Shown in pieces: positions 16,573-25,850 of a stretch of DNA of 41,809 nt; within the stretch, counting starts at the first letter, position 1, and every line of letters starts with the position of its first letter. Origin of the DNA: Acinetobacter calcoaceticus. Its GTDB lineage: Bacteria > Pseudomonadota > Gammaproteobacteria > Pseudomonadales > Moraxellaceae. Both the position numbers and the translations under genes were made by a program. The notes beneath the pieces were generated by a model that saw nothing but the letters and a program-made list of their open reading frames with translations, did no database searches and was not told the DNA's origin. The stretch covers positions 1 through 41,809 of the forward strand of contig NZ_SLVJ01000031.1 of the NCBI RefSeq assembly GCF_004345325.1, given 5' to 3'.

Positions 16573-16717
16573 GTCATTGCAGTTACCAAGAATAGGATGA
16601 TGTCATTGCAGTTATCACGAATAGGATGATGTCATTGCAGTTATAACCAGTTGGATGATGTCGTTGCAGTTATAACCAGTTGGATGATGTCGTTGCAGCT
16701 GTGGCGAATATTGATTG
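16573..16717. repeat. Tandem array of five 29-bp repeats
   Basis: Units start at 16573, 16602, 16631, 16660 and 16689, exactly 29 bp apart. The core GTCATTGCAGTTAT with GGATGAT is kept in the first four; units 3 and 4 differ by one base, and the fifth is degenerate in its second half. There is no spacer between units, and 29 is not a multiple of three, so it is neither CRISPR nor coding. Confidence 0.9.
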
Positions 16718-16948
16718 AGGTACTCTAGGATTATATTACTTAGGCTATTTATATTTCGCGAATATGTAGATCATCATTTGCTGTTGAAGACATTCTGTTG
16801 AAGTCATCCTATTGATGTTGTGATGCTGTTTTAGGACGTATGATTGTGATGTTGCTTTTGCGAAGTGTTGAGCTGAATTCTGATTATTTATTATGATTAT
16901 TTATTTTAGTGATTTATATACAACTACAGCGAATTTTTTAGGGTGGAG

Positions 16949-17164
16949 GAAAACACGGTGGTTTACTTCAACAACAATAGGTTTGTAACCCATTGCATCT
17001 GCCTATAAACTTTTGATCTATAGCGTCCTAAGTCAGATTGAGACCTTTTGGGTTGATTAGCGCCCTTCTCCCAAATTTGGCTAATCTTGCTCGCTCTGAT
17101 CCCCATCACCCTTGACAACTAAGATAACAATAGTGACTTCGGAAGTTTTCCCTGAAAACACGGT
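16949..17164. mobile_element. Possible small inserted element with 11-bp direct repeats
   Basis: GAAAACACGGT occurs at 16949-16959 and again, identical and in the same orientation, at 17154-17164. Direct repeats of this kind arise as target duplications or recombination sites. No terminal inverted repeats were found inside, so this is not a recognisable insertion sequence. The interval holds one small minus-strand frame. Confidence 0.3.
16963..17106 (-). CDS. Small 47-aa basic open frame, possible gene fragment
   Basis: The frame begins MGIRASKISQIWEKGANQPK and ends in NLLLLK. It is basic, with protein-like composition that stands out from the surrounding non-coding sequence. A stop lies just upstream in frame and AGGG is too close to the ATG to be a good ribosome-binding site. 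It may be a remnant of a larger gene or element rather than a working gene. No family recognised. Confidence 0.3.
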   Translation of the reverse strand: MGIRASKISQIWEKGANQPKRSQSDLGRYRSKVYRQMQWVTNLLLLK

Positions 17165-17369
17165 ATTTTTCATTTAATTTGAAAATATTTTTCACTCAAA
17201 CCTATATGAATAAAAATTATTCTCAAGCATGCAGTAAGACTGCTATTTTATTGTGTTTTCCTATCAGTATCTGGATATATTTCCCATGCAAGTAAAGCAC
17301 TTTAATAATTGCCTCATAATTATAGAGCAGCATTTTTACGACTTAAATCTAATATGCCTCAATCATCCG

Positions 17370-17972
17370 CTAAACTAAAAATCGACTCATCCCAATATCG
17401 AGTGCAATGGCGATTAAGATGATCCCCATTATACGATTCATGATTCTCATACGTTGGCCTTGATTTAAAAACAGCGCCATTTTTTCCCCCAATATCGCCC
17501 AAATCAATAAAGACACATAACACACCACAAAATAAATCAGTACGAACAGCATTAAATCGGTGGTGCTTTGACGCACTGAGAAAATCGCAGTCCCGGTAAA
17601 TGCAGCAATCCAAGCTTTGGGATTCAGCCACTGCATCATGACTCCATAAAAAAAACCAGGTGCCTGAGATTGTTGTTGCGCCTGAACCTGTGTCGGATCA
17701 GCACGAAATATCCCCCAGCCCATCCACATTAACAGTGCCGCCCCGAATATACTCAGTGCATCTAAAAATATTGGGTAGCCATGCAGTAACTGAAATAAAC
17801 CAAAACATACCGCTGCCAGTAGCGCCGTAAATCCAATGGTCGCCCCTGATAAAAATGCAATGGTGTTTTTAAAACCATAATTCATCGCGCTGCTGAGTAT
17901 GGTGAAGTTCACCGGCCCTGGAGAAATCGACATCGAAAGTGCAAAACTAAACATTGAAAAGATCAGTAACAT
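17370..17972 (-). CDS. LysE/RhtB-family exporter
   Basis: The 200-residue product has the family's opening SMSISPGPVNFTILSSAMNY with the conserved SPGP and about six membrane helices. A long second helix region carries SGATIGF, and QWLNPKAWIAA is the conserved Asn-Pro-Lys-Ala motif. Members export amino acids or related compounds through the inner membrane using the proton gradient. The exported compound cannot be told from sequence. It stands alone, divergent from rlmKL, with a weak ribosome-binding site. Confidence 0.88.
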   Translation of the reverse strand: MLLIFSMFSFALSMSISPGPVNFTILSSAMNYGFKNTIAFLSGATIGFTALLAAVCFGLFQLLHGYPIFLDALSIFGAALLMWMGWGIFRADPTQVQAQQQSQAPGFFYGVMMQWLNPKAWIAAFTGTAIFSVRQSTTDLMLFVLIYFVVCYVSLLIWAILGEKMALFLNQGQRMRIMNRIMGIILIAIALDIGMSRFLV

Positions 17973-18184
17973 GGTGAGCCTGTGGAGAATAAGTATTCTA
18001 AAATCAGTTTTTATTTTTAATTGGGATCGTGCGCATATTTACAAGACAAGCTAAAAAAACCGGTGTAAAACACGATAGGAGCATGAAAAACACCCTATAC
18101 AGGCAGCTACTGCACGGATAGCGCAGTTTTCTCTCTGAAAATACGCTAAAATAGCCAATTGCTCAGCAGCTTTGGAACTTTTAA

Positions 18185-20389
18185 ATGAACGCGAAACCAC
18201 GTTTAACGACCTATTGGGTCACTTGTGCAGACGGATTAGAAACGCTGCTTGTAGAAGAATTAAACGGTTTAGGTGTTGAAAATATTGAACGTTTTCCAGG
18301 GCGCTTAGTGTTTAACGGTACATTAGAACAGGCTTACCGCATCTGTATGTGGTCTCGCTTGGCATCGCGTGTCCTGCTGCCGATCCATACCCATGCGATT
18401 GATTTTAGTCATGATGCACGTGATGTGGCTGAAGAACTTTATGAAGGTGCCAATGCTTTTGATTGGTCTTTGATCTTTGCACCACAAAGTACTTTTGCCA
18501 TCCGCCTGCATGTTGAACGTGATATTCGTGTCAATCTGCAATTTGCAACTTTACGCGCCAAAGATGGTGTGGTTGATGCATTTATGGATGCTGTGGGTAG
18601 CCGTCCAAGCATTGACACCAAACAACCAGAAATCACCATGTACATCTTGGCAGGTAAAACAGAACATACCTTCTGCCTCGATTTGTCCGGTGATTCATTA
18701 CATAAACGTGGCTATCGTCACTTTATGACCGATGCCCCAATTAAAGAAAACCTTGCTGCTGCGATTTTGCTCAAAGCACAATTAATGCAACGTCAACCAG
18801 AACTCATCCTCGATCCAATGTGTGGTTCGGGTACGTTTATTATTGAAGCATTGATGATGTTGACTGATCGTGCACCGGGTCTACAACGCCGCTTTGGTTT
18901 TAATGGTTGGAGTGGCCATGACCACGACCTCTGGATGTCGATCAAAGCCGAAGCCAATGACCGTCATCAAGAAGCGCTCGCCAAAGAGCTACCTAAAATT
19001 TACGCCTATGATGCGGATTGGGAAGCGGTTAAAGCCACCAAGCAAAATATTATTGCTGCAGGTTTTGAACGCCTACTGGATCAAATCCAAATTGAAGAAC
19101 GTACCCTTGCCGATTGGCCTGCTTTTGAAAATGAAGCCAAAAAAGCCTTTATCGTCACTAACCCGCCTTATGGTGAGCGTCTTGGTGATAAAGCCTCAAA
19201 TCGTGCCTTTTATTTAGGTTTATCAGGTCGCTTACAACAGCATTTCCCAAATCAATATACAGCGATCATTGCCGCTCAAGTTGAACAAGCCGATGTGTTG
19301 GCGATCCTTGATCCGCAAACCTTGCGTTTAATGAATGGTAAATTGCCAATTTATATCCGTTTGGGAACCATCAAAGCGCCTGCTTCTGATCAGCCTTGGT
19401 TGTCTACTTGGCAGCCACAGCAGTTTGAAGCCATTGAAGGTGCAGAAGATTTCACCAACCGTCTGCAAAAGAACATTCAAGCCCTTAAAAAATGGGCAGT
19501 GAAAGAAGGCATTCATTGCCTACGTTTATATGATGCAGATTTACCTGACTTTAATGTCGCAGTGGATTTGTATGGTGAACGTCTGCATGTGCAAGAATAT
19601 GCGCCACCTAAAACCATTGATCCTGAAAAAGCCAAAAAACGTTTTAACTTGGCATTGGCTGCGATTCGTGCAGTCACAGGTTTAGGCCGTGATGCGATTT
19701 TTATTAAGACCCGTGCTCGCCAAGAAGGTAAAAACCAATACACCAAGCAAAGCACCGTATCTAAACGCTTTATTGTTCGTGAAGGCAAAGCCAAAATATT
19801 GGTCAACCTAACCGACTATCTAGATACCGGCCTGTTCTTGGATCATCGTCAAATGCGTTTACGTATTGCTCGTGAAGCCAAAGGCAAACATTTCCTTAAC
19901 TTATATAGTTATACATCCACAGCCAGTGTGCATGCAGCACTCGGTGGCGCATCAAGTACCACCAGTGTGGATTTGTCAAATACCTATTTGAATTGGTCTA
20001 AAGAAAACTTCGTACTCAATGGTTTAACTGTAGATCATGCAGATGAACAACATCAATTCTTTGCTGGCGATTGTTTTGAGTGGCTCAAAGAAGGTCATGA
20101 GCAATATGATCTGATCTTTATCGATCCACCGACTTTCTCGAACTCGAAGAAGTTCCATGGAACCTTTGATATCCAACGTGATCATCTGTCGTTATTAAAA
20201 CGTGCCATGAACCGTTTAACGTCAGAGGGTACTTTATATTTCTCCAATAACTTCCGTGGTTTTGAGATGGAACCAGAAATTGAAGCCATGTTTGATACTG
20301 AAGAAATTACTCAAGACACCATCGGTTTGGATTTTAAACGCAACACCAAAATCCACCGTGCTTGGAAAATCCGTCATTTCCCGGTTTAA
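18185..20389 (+). CDS. rlmL: Bifunctional 23S rRNA methyltransferase RlmKL
   Basis: The 734-residue product joins two methyltransferases. The N-terminal half has a THUMP domain (about 50-160) and an RlmL-type catalytic domain with DPMCGSGTFIIEA and the NPPYGERLGD motif, which makes N2-methylguanosine 2445 of 23S rRNA. The C-terminal half is an RlmK domain with FLNLYSYT and DPPTFSNSKK, which makes 7-methylguanosine 2069. The length is that of the fused gammaproteobacterial enzyme. It is monocistronic, with a terminator at 20420-20455. Confidence 0.94.
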   Translation: MNAKPRLTTYWVTCADGLETLLVEELNGLGVENIERFPGRLVFNGTLEQAYRICMWSRLASRVLLPIHTHAIDFSHDARDVAEELYEGANAFDWSLIFAPQSTFAIRLHVERDIRVNLQFATLRAKDGVVDAFMDAVGSRPSIDTKQPEITMYILAGKTEHTFCLDLSGDSLHKRGYRHFMTDAPIKENLAAAILLKAQLMQRQPELILDPMCGSGTFIIEALMMLTDRAPGLQRRFGFNGWSGHDHDLWMSIKAEANDRHQEALAKELPKIYAYDADWEAVKATKQNIIAAGFERLLDQIQIEERTLADWPAFENEAKKAFIVTNPPYGERLGDKASNRAFYLGLSGRLQQHFPNQYTAIIAAQVEQADVLAILDPQTLRLMNGKLPIYIRLGTIKAPASDQPWLSTWQPQQFEAIEGAEDFTNRLQKNIQALKKWAVKEGIHCLRLYDADLPDFNVAVDLYGERLHVQEYAPPKTIDPEKAKKRFNLALAAIRAVTGLGRDAIFIKTRARQEGKNQYTKQSTVSKRFIVREGKAKILVNLTDYLDTGLFLDHRQMRLRIAREAKGKHFLNLYSYTSTASVHAALGGASSTTSVDLSNTYLNWSKENFVLNGLTVDHADEQHQFFAGDCFEWLKEGHEQYDLIFIDPPTFSNSKKFHGTFDIQRDHLSLLKRAMNRLTSEGTLYFSNNFRGFEMEPEIEAMFDTEEITQDTIGLDFKRNTKIHRAWKIRHFPV

Positions 20390-20419
20390 GTACAGCGCCT
20401 GAGCGACCTTTTATTATTT

Positions 20420-20455
20420 AATGCTGCCATGCAATTGCACTGGCAGCATTCTTTT
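20420..20455 (+). terminator. Intrinsic terminator of rlmKL
   Basis: AATGCTGCCA and TGGCAGCATT form a 10-bp stem around an 11-nt loop, followed by CTTTT. Confidence 0.8.
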
Positions 20456-20492
20456 ATCCATTTGGCCGTAAAACATCGCCGTTCAGGGCAGT

Positions 20493-20984
20493 TTAGCGAG
20501 TTTCGGTTTTGATATAGATCACCACTTTATCATCACGTTCAAGACGCATATTGACCAGTTGCGGACCATAGATGAGTTCCACAGGGGTCACCTGCTGCTG
20601 CGGAAACTGCGGTTGATCATGGAAATTAGATCTTAGGTTGAGCATTTTTTTTTGCTGCTGATGATTGGTGAGCAGTATCGTTTCAATTTGTTGAAGCTTG
20701 AGTTGATCGTAGAGCACAGAAGCAATGTACTGCTGCTCAGATTGTTGTAGCGACTGAGGTTGCTGGGCTAAATGATTGATTTGGTCAAATACCGTCACAG
20801 GGATCACATCTGGACTGGTAAATTGCTCTGAAAGAAGCTCATCCTCCACGACTGCAACATTGGCAAATACTGAACTACTGAGACAAATTCCAATTAATGT
20901 GGTCGATTTTAATGCCAACAAAATACTGTTTTTCGGCTTTATCGGATGTAAAGCAAGGATATTGGTTTTATTAAGATTTGGCAT
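20493..20984 (-). CDS. Small exported glutamine-rich protein of unknown function
   Basis: The 163-residue product has a long basic N-terminus, then a hydrophobic segment (ILLALKSTTLIGICLSSSVF, about 21-40) and a likely signal-peptidase site after SVFA. The mature part is rich in Gln, with many Gln-Gln pairs, and predicted mostly helical. It ends with VNMRLERDDKVVIYIKTETR, which reads as a beta strand pair. I do not recognise the family. A periplasmic location is inferred from the signal. AGGA lies about 10 nt before the start. It is a single gene, convergent with rlmKL. Confidence 0.6.
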   Translation of the reverse strand: MPNLNKTNILALHPIKPKNSILLALKSTTLIGICLSSSVFANVAVVEDELLSEQFTSPDVIPVTVFDQINHLAQQPQSLQQSEQQYIASVLYDQLKLQQIETILLTNHQQQKKMLNLRSNFHDQPQFPQQQVTPVELIYGPQLVNMRLERDDKVVIYIKTETR

Positions 20985-21492
20985 GAAGGACTCATCCTGT
21001 TATTATTTTCTCCATATTGAAAACTAACAATTTTCAAGCAAAGTTACAATCTACAGTGCTCAGATTTCAGATAACTGGTAAAAAAACCAGTATTACAATA
21101 TTGGTGAAAATAACTCTAGGCCCATCAAGATTTGGAGCAGCATATTAGGCATCGAGCCGAATAAAGAACAAAACCTATCGGCTGTACAGCGCATAATATG
21201 AATACTTTATATATTCTAGCTAAACTGCTATTACTAATATTAAGTTGGCCCAATGCCTAGCTTTGAAAAACAAAATACCTAGCTTTGAAAACAAGGTGCT
21301 AAACACTAAATACTTCATTTACTTAATGTCTGGTCTACTTCATGTCTGGTCTACTTCATATTGAATCGAAAGCACCCCTCAAAGCTAATCTCACCCATTA
21401 AAGAGTGAGGCTATGCCCTTGAAAAAGTGCAATTCGTTTAAAATATAATTTGGTTTTATCAAATCAAATGGTTAATAAACCAACACTCAGTA
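20985..21492. other. Intergenic region with two short tandem duplications
   Basis: No gene is seen. It contains a 22-bp direct duplication beginning CCTAGCTTTGAAAA at 21256 and 21278, and a 16-bp duplication ATGTCTGGTCTACTTC at 21326 and 21342. The rest is AT-rich; no tRNA or clear terminator was recognised. Confidence 0.6.
21256..21357. repeat. Two adjacent direct duplications (22 bp and 16 bp)
   Basis: Units at 21256/21278 and at 21326/21342 are near-perfect and perfect tandem copies. They look like replication-slippage products in unconstrained spacer. Confidence 0.75.
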
Positions 21493-22329
21493 TCAACCGA
21501 TGCGGCGTTTTAATCCGGTCATTTGTAAAACACGGGTTGAAATTTCTTCGATTGACATCTCAGTGACATTTAAATATTTAATCCCTTCTGAAATAAATAT
21601 GCCTTCAACTGCACGTAATTCCATTTGGCATTGGCTAAAACTCGCATATCTGCTGTTGGCTTTACGCTCAGATCGTATAGCAACTAATCGTTCTGCATCG
21701 ATCATTAAACCAAATAATTTATTTTTATGGGGTTTAAGCACTGCAGGTAGACGATTATCATCCAGGTCATCTTCAGTTAATGGATAGTTCGCAACACGTA
21801 TTCCAAACTGTAAAGATAAATAAATTGAGGTCGGGGTTTTACCTGATCGCGAAACGCCAACTAATATTAAATCGGCTTTATCATAATGCCGAGTACGTGC
21901 CCCATCATCATTATCGAGTGCAAAATGAACCGCATCAATACGCGCTTTATAATATTCAGAATCAGTCACAGCATGGGTTTGACCAACCAATGTTGTCGGT
22001 TGAGTACCGAGTACGTCAGATAACTTACTGATCATGCCTTCAAATACATCTAAATTCACTGCGTGTGCAGTATTAATAATATCTCGCACATAGGGATCGA
22101 CTAAAGTATCAAACACTAACGGCATTTGCCCGTCTTTATCTGCACATCGGTTAATGTCAGAAACAACCTCCATGGCTGCTTCTTCACTGCTAATATAAGG
22201 AATAATGTGAATATCAAAATCGACATTTGGAAATTGTGCCAGAAGTGAATGACCAAGCGTTTCTGCAGTAATCGCGGTTCCATCAGAAATAAAAAAAACG
22301 CTGCGCTTTATTTGTTTACTTTCTGACAT
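21493..22329 (-). CDS. ppsR: PEP synthase regulatory protein (bifunctional kinase/pyrophosphorylase)
   Basis: The 278-residue product belongs to the DUF299 family. It opens with RSVFFISDGTAITAETLGHS and has the P-loop-like GVSRSGKTPTSIYLSLQFGI in the middle, then LFGLMIDAERLVAIRSERK. In E. coli this protein inactivates PpsA by ADP-dependent threonine phosphorylation and reactivates it by phosphate-dependent removal. I take the ATG at 22329, which has GAGGAG 8 nt upstream; a longer frame would add five residues. It is divergent from ppsA, its expected target, a typical arrangement. Confidence 0.93.
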   Translation of the reverse strand: MSESKQIKRSVFFISDGTAITAETLGHSLLAQFPNVDFDIHIIPYISSEEAAMEVVSDINRCADKDGQMPLVFDTLVDPYVRDIINTAHAVNLDVFEGMISKLSDVLGTQPTTLVGQTHAVTDSEYYKARIDAVHFALDNDDGARTRHYDKADLILVGVSRSGKTPTSIYLSLQFGIRVANYPLTEDDLDDNRLPAVLKPHKNKLFGLMIDAERLVAIRSERKANSRYASFSQCQMELRAVEGIFISEGIKYLNVTEMSIEEISTRVLQMTGLKRRIG

Positions 22330-22484
22330 TAAATTTCTCCTCAAACATTTGTCTTAGCGGCATATAATCTTTATAGTAAACCCATCTTACATGACTGTCG
22401 CTTAGTTATCTTGAAATGCTAAGTTTTTTGGTTAAATTCTCATGCCAAGATATTGATTAATACTGCAAAAGTGGAGTAACAACT

Positions 22485-24863
22485 TTGGAAGCACGCGTAA
22501 TCGGTCTGGAAAAACTAGGGAAACACGACGTAGAGATCGTGGGTGGTAAAAACTCTTCACTTGGAGAAATGATCAGCCATCTCGCGAATGCTGGCGTATC
22601 TGTACCAGGGGGTTTTGCAACGACTGCCGCTGCCTATCGTGAATTTCTAGAGCAAAGTGGTTTAAATGCAAAAATTCAGGCTGAGTTAAATCAACTTAAT
22701 GTTGATGATGTCAACGCTTTGGCTGTCACAGGTGCAAAAATTCGCCAATGGATTGTAGACACTCCACTGACTTTAGAACTTGAAAAAGAAGTTCGTAGCG
22801 CATTTGCTGACCTAGCAAAAGGCAACCAAGAGATCGCAGTTGCTGTGCGCTCTTCAGCGACTGCTGAAGATCTACCAGATGCATCTTTTGCTGGCCAACA
22901 AGAAACCTTCTTAAACATTCGTGGTATCGATAACGTATTGATCGCCATTAAAGAAGTATTTGCATCGCTGTATAACGACCGTGCAATTTCTTATCGTGTA
23001 CATCAAAACTTCGAGCATGATGGTGTCGCACTGTCTGCGGGTATACAACGTATGGTTCGCTCTGAAACGGGTGCTGCTGGCGTAATGTTTACTTTGGATA
23101 CTGAATCAGGTTTCCGTGAAGCGGTCTTCATTACCTCTTCTTATGGTTTGGGTGAAATGGTCGTACAAGGTGCGGTCAACCCGGATGAATTCTATATCTC
23201 TAAACCAATTCTACGTTCTGGTCGCCATGCGGTGATCCGTCGTAATCTCGGTTCAAAGCATCAGAAAATGATCTACAGTCAAGAAGCGACTGCAGGTAAA
23301 TCTGTGGTTGTGGTTGATGTTGATAAGGTTGATCGTCAACAATTCTCACTGAATGATCTTGAACTACAAGAATTAGCTCGCCAAGCGCTGATTATTGAAG
23401 AACATTATAAAGCGCCTATGGACATCGAGTGGGCCAAAGACGGTGATGATGGTCAACTGTACATCGTTCAAGCTCGCCCTGAAACGGTAAAAAGTCGTGA
23501 AAACGTCGGCACCATGGAACGCTACTTGCTCAAGCAAAAAGGCACTGTGGTGTGTGAAGGCCGCTCAATTGGTCAACGTATCGGTTCAGGTAAAGTCCGT
23601 ATCGTGTCATCGATCAAAGAAATGGACAAAGTACAACCGGGTGACGTGCTTGTATCAGACATGACCGATCCAGATTGGGAACCGGTGATGAAACGTGCAG
23701 CAGCGATTGTTACTAATCGTGGTGGTCGTACTTGTCACGCTGCGATTATCGCCCGTGAATTAGGTGTACCTGCGATCGTTGGTTGTGGTAATGCCACTGA
23801 AGTATTAACCGATGGACAAGAAGTAACCGTTTCTTGTGCAGAGGGTGATACTGGCTTTATCTACGAAGGCGCATTGGATTTTGAAATTCAGCGTAATTCG
23901 ATTGAATCTATGCCGAAACTTGCATTTAAAATCATGATGAACGTTGGTAACCCTGACCGTGCATTTGACTTTGCTCAAATTCCAAATGAAGGGATCGGCT
24001 TGGCACGTTTAGAATTCATCATCAACCGTATGATTGGTGTGCATCCTAAAGCCTTGTTGAACATTGATAGTCTGCCACGTGAAACGCGTGCTGCTGTACT
24101 TGCACGTACTGCAGGTTATAGCTCACCGATTGAGTTCTATGTTGAGAAATTGGTCGAAGGGATTTCTACCCTCGCGGCTGCGTTTAGCGACAAACCGGTT
24201 ATCGTGCGTATGTCTGATTTCAAATCAAACGAATATGCAAACTTGATTGGTGGTAAGTTATACGAGCCTGAAGAAGAGAACCCAATGTTGGGCTTCCGTG
24301 GTGCGAGTCGTTATGTTTCTGACAATTTCCGTGATTGTTTTGAACTTGAATGCCGTGCATTGAAAAAAGCCCGTGATGAAATGGGTCTGACCAACATTCA
24401 AATCATGATTCCATTCGTTCGTACCGTTGCAGAAGCAAAACGTGTGATCGAGTTATTGGCATTAAATGGTTTGAAACGCGGTGAAAATGGCCTTAAAGTC
24501 ATCATGATGTGTGAATTACCAACCAATGCATTGTTGGCTGAACAGTTCCTTGAGCACTTCGATGGTTTCTCTATCGGTTCAAATGACTTAACTCAATTGA
24601 CCCTTGGTTTAGACCGTGACTCTGGTATTGTGTCTCATCTGTTTGATGAACGTGATCCAGCAGTGAAAGCATTATTGTCTATGGCAATTCATGCTTGTCG
24701 TAAAGCAGGTAAATATGTTGGAATTTGTGGCCAAGGCCCATCTGACCATCCTGATCTTGCAAAATGGTTAATGGAACAAGGCATCGAGTCAGTTTCACTT
24801 AATCCAGACTCGGTTCTAGATACATGGTTCTTCTTAGCTGAAGAAAAGACTAAACAAGTCTAA
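22485..24863 (+). CDS. ppsA: Phosphoenolpyruvate synthase
   Basis: The 792-residue product has the full three-domain layout: an ATP-grasp domain (about 10-340), the phosphohistidine domain with TNRGGRTCHAAIIARELGVP (His418 carries the phosphate), and the C-terminal TIM barrel with SIGSNDLTQLTLGLDRDSG and GICGQGPSDHP containing the catalytic Cys. It converts pyruvate, ATP and water to PEP, AMP and phosphate for growth on acids. It starts at a TTG (22485) after GTGGAG; the residues that follow match the family N-terminus. PpsR is encoded divergently and a terminator follows. Confidence 0.96.
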   Translation: MEARVIGLEKLGKHDVEIVGGKNSSLGEMISHLANAGVSVPGGFATTAAAYREFLEQSGLNAKIQAELNQLNVDDVNALAVTGAKIRQWIVDTPLTLELEKEVRSAFADLAKGNQEIAVAVRSSATAEDLPDASFAGQQETFLNIRGIDNVLIAIKEVFASLYNDRAISYRVHQNFEHDGVALSAGIQRMVRSETGAAGVMFTLDTESGFREAVFITSSYGLGEMVVQGAVNPDEFYISKPILRSGRHAVIRRNLGSKHQKMIYSQEATAGKSVVVVDVDKVDRQQFSLNDLELQELARQALIIEEHYKAPMDIEWAKDGDDGQLYIVQARPETVKSRENVGTMERYLLKQKGTVVCEGRSIGQRIGSGKVRIVSSIKEMDKVQPGDVLVSDMTDPDWEPVMKRAAAIVTNRGGRTCHAAIIARELGVPAIVGCGNATEVLTDGQEVTVSCAEGDTGFIYEGALDFEIQRNSIESMPKLAFKIMMNVGNPDRAFDFAQIPNEGIGLARLEFIINRMIGVHPKALLNIDSLPRETRAAVLARTAGYSSPIEFYVEKLVEGISTLAAAFSDKPVIVRMSDFKSNEYANLIGGKLYEPEEENPMLGFRGASRYVSDNFRDCFELECRALKKARDEMGLTNIQIMIPFVRTVAEAKRVIELLALNGLKRGENGLKVIMMCELPTNALLAEQFLEHFDGFSIGSNDLTQLTLGLDRDSGIVSHLFDERDPAVKALLSMAIHACRKAGKYVGICGQGPSDHPDLAKWLMEQGIESVSLNPDSVLDTWFFLAEEKTKQV

Positions 24864-24879
24864 AGAAACATGCTAAAAG

Positions 24880-24906
24880 AAGACCCATTCGTTGGGTCTT
24901 TTTTTT
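24880..24906 (+). terminator. Intrinsic terminator of ppsA
   Basis: AAGACCCA and TGGGTCTT form an 8-bp stem around a 5-nt loop, followed by six more Ts. Confidence 0.92.
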
Positions 24907-24944
24907 CACCACATTTTTAGATTTTAATTTGAGATAAGAGTTTT

Positions 24945-25814
24945 ATGCAAATTTACTTGGCACGTAATAATCAACAAGCAGGACCGTACAGTCTAGAGCA
25001 AGTCAATCAAATGCTTGCCAGTCAACAAGTCTTTCTGACGGATTTAGCATGGCATCAGGGTTTGAGTGAATGGAAAGCCTTAGGTGAGCTGACTCAAGGC
25101 AAACTGATCTATGAACCTGCGGGTTATACCGCACCAGCAAGTAACCCCTTTCCTGCACCGTCACAACCTCAATCACAACCTCAATCACAACCTCAATCAC
25201 AACCTCAATCACAAAATCAATCACAAAACCAATCACAAAACCAATCACAAAATCATACTGGCACGTTCAGCCAACACAATAGCCGTGTAGAGCACAAGGC
25301 CAAAACCACACCTGAAACACTGGCTGGTTTAGGCACTCGCGTATCGGCAAAAACCATTGATCTCCTGCTCTGGTTACCCACATTTGTGATCCCTGCTTTA
25401 TATCTTGAGCCTGATCAACACCAAAAATTAGCTGAGCTTCAACATCAAATGCAGGCAGCGCCAGGTCCTGATCAAGCGATGCTGGTTCAAGAGCAACTCT
25501 TGGCCCTGATTACCCCGCAGGCATGGACGATGATCGGCATTTACATCGTGATTATGTTGGCTTTTCAAGCTTACTTACTGGTTAAATCTGGTCAAAGTAT
25601 CGGTAAAAAAGCCTTTGGCATAAAAATCGTTGATGCCGAAAATAGTGCCCCTGTCGGTCTGGTTCGAATATTTTTTCTACGTAGTGTGGTATTCATTATT
25701 TTAAATATGCTGCTGATGCCGTTCATCACCATTATCGATTCAGTCTTTGCATTAAATACCAAACGTCAAACCTTGCACGATAAGTTAGCATCCACTAAAG
25801 TTGTTAAACAATAA
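24945..25814 (+). CDS. RDD-family membrane protein with GYF_2-like N-terminus
   Basis: The 289-residue product begins with a GYF_2/DUF4339-like domain (about 1-55; IYLARNNQQAGPYSLEQVNQ, then DLAWHQGLSEWKAL). A Pro/Gln/Ser linker made of four SQPQ, three SQNQ and one SQNH unit follows (about 73-104). The rest is an RDD domain (about 125-289) with three hydrophobic segments and the Arg/Asp-containing GTRVSAKTIDLLLWL. RDD proteins sit in the inner membrane; their roles are poorly known, some being linked to ion exchange. The N-terminal domain may bind a partner. It is monocistronic and ends at a terminator. Confidence 0.85.
   Translation: MQIYLARNNQQAGPYSLEQVNQMLASQQVFLTDLAWHQGLSEWKALGELTQGKLIYEPAGYTAPASNPFPAPSQPQSQPQSQPQSQPQSQNQSQNQSQNQSQNHTGTFSQHNSRVEHKAKTTPETLAGLGTRVSAKTIDLLLWLPTFVIPALYLEPDQHQKLAELQHQMQAAPGPDQAMLVQEQLLALITPQAWTMIGIYIVIMLAFQAYLLVKSGQSIGKKAFGIKIVDAENSAPVGLVRIFFLRSVVFIILNMLLMPFITIIDSVFALNTKRQTLHDKLASTKVVKQ
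25161..25256 (+). repeat. Eight 12-bp tandem repeats inside the RDD gene
   Basis: Four exact copies of TCACAACCTCAA are followed by four of the variant TCACAAAAYCAA (the last ending T). Each unit encodes four residues (SQPQ or SQNQ), so copy changes keep the frame and only alter linker length. Confidence 0.95.
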
Positions 25815-25818
25815 TCAA

Positions 25819-25850
25819 AAACGGATGGAAGGATGACCCTCCATCCGTTT
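25819..25850 (+). terminator. Intrinsic terminator of the RDD gene
   Basis: AAACGGATGG and CCATCCGTTT form the outer 10-bp stem, closing on TTT. Confidence 0.85.

Larger units (their letters stand above)
16555..17369. other. Long intergenic region with tandem repeats and a small bounded element
   Basis: About 800 nt separate the AraC gene and the LysE gene. From left to right it holds five 29-bp tandem repeats, AT-rich spacer, a segment of about 200 bp between 11-bp direct repeats with a 47-codon minus-strand frame, and a 29-codon plus-strand frame at 17206-17295 (hydrophobic, no ribosome-binding site). It looks like a site of past insertion or decay. Confidence 0.6.

Noticed and set aside
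16573..16717. CRISPR array
   Set aside because: The 29-bp units are directly abutting with no spacers, and no cas genes are present.
17206..17295. 29-codon frame with a hydrophobic centre
   Set aside because: It has no ribosome-binding site and ends soon after a signal-like stretch; at most it is a relic.
25003..25248. Minus-strand frame rich in VIEVVIEV repeats
   Set aside because: It is the reverse reading of the SQPQ-coding repeats inside the RDD gene.
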